Shown: positions 61,500-64,000 of the stretch, piece after piece
Position numbering within the stretch: the first letter of the stretch is position 1
How the letters are laid out: the number at the start of each line of letters is the position of its first letter
DNA from: Geobacter sp.
GTDB taxonomy: Bacteria; Desulfobacterota; Desulfuromonadia; Geobacterales; Geobacteraceae
Assembly (NCBI GenBank): GCA_003490025.1
Contig: DNJC01000076.1
Location: 1-64,000 of the forward strand
Direction of reading: 5' to 3'
Length of the DNA: 64,000 bases
Translations under genes and position numbers: made by a program
Notes under the pieces: model-generated
Seen by the model: the letters and a program-made list of their open reading frames with translations, nothing else
Told to the model about the DNA's origin: nothing
Database searches by the model: none

Positions 61500-62116
61500 T
61501 CCGTTTCCTTCTCATCCTGGCCCTGCTTTGCTGCAGCGCCATGCCGGCCGCCGCAGCCGATACCGCCCCATCTCCGGCGCTTCTAGACTCGCTGGCGCGG
61601 ACCGCTGCGGGGGTGAAGACCCTTTCCAGCGACTTCGTGCAGGAGAAGCACCTCAGCATGTTCAAGAGCGTCATGAGTTCCAAGGGGCGCTTTTACTTCG
61701 TGAAGCCCTACCAGCTCCGCTGGGAGCTGACGGCGCCGGTCGCCTCCGGCTTCGTCCTCAAGGGGGAGAAGGGGAGGCGCTGGCACGAGCGGACCGGGCG
61801 GACCGAGAGCTTCGTCATCAGCCAGGACCCGGTCATGAAGATCGTCGCCGAGCAGCTCTTCGCCTGGGCGCGGCCGGACTTCGCCTGGCTCAAGAAGGAG
61901 TACCGGATCACGGTCCTCACCGAGTCGCCGGTCCTGCTCCGGCTGGAGCCGAAGGGGGGTCCCACGGCCGGTTTCCTGAAGCACCTCCTGATCGGCTTCA
62001 GCGCCGACGGCAGGTACGTCCGGAGCGTCGAGCTGCACGAGAAGGACGGCGACTTCACCCGGATCAAGTTCCAGAACACGGCGGTGAACAAGCAGCTTTC
62101 GGCGGACCTCTTCTAG
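61496..62116 (+). CDS. LolA-like outer membrane lipoprotein carrier homologue
   Basis: A 206-residue periplasmic protein with a signal peptide (RFLLILALLCCSAMPAAA) and a LolA-like fold: LSSDFVQEKHLSMFKSVMSS near residue 42, KGRFYFVKPYQLRWELTAPV near 62, FVLKGEKGRRW and PTAGFLKHLLIGFSADG. LolA-like proteins in aryl polyene clusters are thought to carry the hydrophobic product across the periplasm. GTG 61496 overlaps the dehydratase stop. The exporter gene begins directly after its stop. Confidence 0.87.
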   Translation: MIRFLLILALLCCSAMPAAAADTAPSPALLDSLARTAAGVKTLSSDFVQEKHLSMFKSVMSSKGRFYFVKPYQLRWELTAPVASGFVLKGEKGRRWHERTGRTESFVISQDPVMKIVAEQLFAWARPDFAWLKKEYRITVLTESPVLLRLEPKGGPTAGFLKHLLIGFSADGRYVRSVELHEKDGDFTRIKFQNTAVNKQLSADLF

Positions 62117-64000
62117 ATGGCGGTGCCGTCCCTCCCCATCTTCGAGCGGCTCTACCGCCGCCTTGCCGGCCGCAGCAGGAAGGCCCTCTTCGGGGTAACG
62201 CTGCTCCTGGTGGTGCTCTCGCTTTTCGCCTCGTCGCGGCTCTCCATCCAGGAGGACATCGTCGCCATGCTCCCCGACGACTCCTCGACGGTCGCTGGCG
62301 ATTTCCGCCTGCTCCAGCTCGCCCCCTTCACCAAGAAGCTGGTGATCACGGTGAAGGCGCGGCAGGGGGACACGGCGGCGCTGGTCGCCGTGGCGGATTC
62401 TCTCGCCGAGCGGCTGCGGGGCGCCAGGGTCGGCAACGTCAGCACCGGGCCGGCCGACCTCTCAGGCTCCTTCTTCGTCTGGCTCGGGTCTTCGCTCGGG
62501 AGCCTCGGCACGGAAGAGGACCTGGAGCGGGTGGCTTTGGCCAGCACGCCGCAGCAGGTGCGGGGGAGCCTCAAGGCGGGGTACGAGCAGCTCCTCTCGC
62601 CGGAGGGGTGGGCGCTCAAGGGGAAGCTGCAGAGCGACCCGCTCTCCTTCTCCACGGTCGCGCTGGAGAAGCTCCGCTTCCTGAACCTGGTCCCCAACAT
62701 GCGGCTGGTCCAGAACCACTTCGTCTCCGCGGACGGCAAGAGCGCCCTGCTCACCGTCGACAGCACGGTTCCCATGACCGACTCGGGAGCGTCGCGCGAC
62801 CTCATAGACCGGATCGACCGGGCCATCGCCGCCAGCGTCCCGGCGGGCTTCGGCGCCACCGTGGTCTCCGGGCACCGCTACACGCTGGCGAACGCCGAGA
62901 CCATCAAGCGGGACCTCTACCTGGTCCTCTCCTTGAGCGTCTTGGCCGTCTTCGCCATCTACCTCCTCTTTCTGAGGAGCATGAGCGCCGTCTTCGTCTT
63001 CCTGGTCCCCTCCTCGATCCTGGTGATCGCCTCCGGGGCCATGGCCCTCTGGGCGCCGCAGGTCTTCGGCGTGACGCTCGGCTTCGGCGGGGTGCTCCTC
63101 GGCATGGTGGACGAGTACGCCATGATGGTCTACTTCTCCTGCCGCCAGGGGGGAAAGGACCCGGCCTCCATCGTCGGTGAGGTGTCGCGCCCGGTCCTCT
63201 TCGGCGCCCTGGCGACGCTCCTCTCCTTCGGCGTCATGCTGCAGTCGTCGCTTCCGGGGCAGCGGCAGCTCGCCGTGTACAGCATGACCGGGATCGTGGC
63301 GGCGCTCGCCATATCGCTTCTCGTGCTGCCGCACCTGATCAAGCCGGCGCCCGACGGCGGCATCCCGCTCGACCCCCGGACGGGGAACTGGCGGCTCCCG
63401 CGCCGCACGGTGATCGGCATCTGGCTGGCGCTTCTCGCCCTCTGCGCCTGGCAGGCGACCAAGATCCGCTTCAACGGCGACCTGCAGGCGGTCAGCATGG
63501 TGACGCCGGATCTGCGCCGGGCCGAGGACGAGCTGGTGCGGACCTGGGGCGACATGCGCGGCAAGGCGCTCATCTTCTCCGAGGGGAAGGACCTGGAGGG
63601 GGCACTCGCCCTGAACGAGCGGCTCTTCGCCAGGCTCTCCGGCCGCATCCCCGCCGGCGACCTGGTCAGCCTCGCGCCGCTGCTGCCGAGCGCGGGGCGG
63701 CAGGAAGAAAACCGCCGCCGCTGGCTCTCCTTCTGGGGAGCGGGGCGCGCCGCGCGCCTGGGACGCGACCTCGCCCGCGAGGGGGAGGGATTCGGCTTCT
63801 CCCGTGACGCCTTCGCACCGTTCCTGGCGAGCCTCACCGCCCCGCCACCCGCCGCCACCGTCGAGGGGCTGCGCCAGGCCGGGATGGGGGAGCTGGTCGA
63901 CTCGCTGGTGATCACGACCCCGGGTGCGGTGCGGGTGCTGACCCTGGTGCCGGACAACCCGCAGCTCGTGGCGGCCTTGACCGACGAGCTGAAGGATCTT
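62117..64000 (+). CDS. MMPL/RND-type exporter (partial, runs off window end)
   Basis: The first 628 codons of a large membrane exporter with no stop before the window end. It starts MAVPSLPIFERLYRRLAGRS at the ATG directly after the LolA-like stop. A first helix (ALFGVTLLLVVLSLFASSRL) is followed by a periplasmic domain (about 50-260), then a block of helices (about 265-425, with GFGGVLLGMVDEYAMMVYF) and a second periplasmic domain. MMPL proteins of this type export the aryl polyene or xanthomonadin lipid toward the outer membrane in other clusters. It is the last gene visible; the cluster clearly continues. Confidence 0.88.
   Translation, partial: MAVPSLPIFERLYRRLAGRSRKALFGVTLLLVVLSLFASSRLSIQEDIVAMLPDDSSTVAGDFRLLQLAPFTKKLVITVKARQGDTAALVAVADSLAERLRGARVGNVSTGPADLSGSFFVWLGSSLGSLGTEEDLERVALASTPQQVRGSLKAGYEQLLSPEGWALKGKLQSDPLSFSTVALEKLRFLNLVPNMRLVQNHFVSADGKSALLTVDSTVPMTDSGASRDLIDRIDRAIAASVPAGFGATVVSGHRYTLANAETIKRDLYLVLSLSVLAVFAIYLLFLRSMSAVFVFLVPSSILVIASGAMALWAPQVFGVTLGFGGVLLGMVDEYAMMVYFSCRQGGKDPASIVGEVSRPVLFGALATLLSFGVMLQSSLPGQRQLAVYSMTGIVAALAISLLVLPHLIKPAPDGGIPLDPRTGNWRLPRRTVIGIWLALLALCAWQATKIRFNGDLQAVSMVTPDLRRAEDELVRTWGDMRGKALIFSEGKDLEGALALNERLFARLSGRIPAGDLVSLAPLLPSAGRQEENRRRWLSFWGAGRAARLGRDLAREGEGFGFSRDAFAPFLASLTAPPPAATVEGLRQAGMGELVDSLVITTPGAVRVLTLVPDNPQLVAALTDELKDL

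Overview
The window looks like a chromosomal segment of a high-GC Geobacteraceae-type bacterium (Desulfuromonadota; Geobacter/Geomonas/Citrifermentans-like). This is an inference from gene content: ferredoxin-fused EtfA, two EMO-type membrane Fe-S oxidoreductases, a large beta-oxidation block, LarB/LarC, a FadL/lipase pair and many C-rich/G-rich palindromic intergenic repeats. No species name can be proven from the sequence alone. No rRNA, tRNA, CRISPR array, intact IS element or phage was found.

Layout. 1-6.3 kb (minus strand): a tightly packed run larB-larC-pgpA-cinA followed by a PAS/GAF sensor kinase, then a relic of a short-chain dehydrogenase broken by a palindromic element. 6.3-12.4 kb (minus): an orphan PAS kinase, then a CusRS-like two-component system directly upstream of an LtaS/sulfatase-family membrane enzyme and a PAP2 phosphatase, with a CusR-box-like palindrome in between. 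12.9-20.6 kb: a lipoprotein with Asp-rich loops, a zinc-ribbon membrane protein carrying (Pro-Gln)17, a chemotaxis receptor, a Cys-rich small protein, glycerate 2-kinase, a four-helix-bundle protein and a ribbon-helix-helix protein. 20.6-24.3 kb (minus): a VolA-like surface lipase and a FadL porin.

24.7-50.5 kb is a fatty-acid degradation region: acyl-CoA synthetase, FadN-type multifunctional enzyme, thiolase, long-chain acyl-CoA dehydrogenase, MBL hydrolase, FadH-type dienoyl-CoA reductase, chalcone-isomerase-like protein, thioesterase, enoyl-CoA hydratase, an Fe-S protein, a MerR regulator, two complete EtfBA plus EMO electron-transfer modules, a second thiolase and a short-chain acyl-CoA dehydrogenase. 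Three near-identical operators (TTGACATGRRCGTCAA), each overlapping a -35 box with 17-bp spacing to a -10-like hexamer, sit before fadL, the acyl-CoA synthetase and the first EMO. They probably define a regulon of the nearby MerR protein that joins lipid capture, uptake, activation and electron transfer to quinone.

50.5-52 kb is a small accessory patch (HicB-like antitoxin with an unusual tail, a two-helix membrane peptide, a RelE/HigB-type toxin-antitoxin pair). 52.2 kb to the end is an aryl-polyene/flexirubin-like pigment cluster: ketoreductase, two ketosynthases, a CrtI/CrtISO-like FAD oxidoreductase, ACP, acyltransferase, PaaK-like ligase, an aromatic amino acid ammonia-lyase close in pattern to flavobacterial tyrosine ammonia-lyases, hotdog dehydratase, LolA-like carrier and an MMPL exporter cut by the window end. 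Nearly all genes overlap by 4-10 bp. This cluster is the strongest candidate for an interesting, little-described system here.
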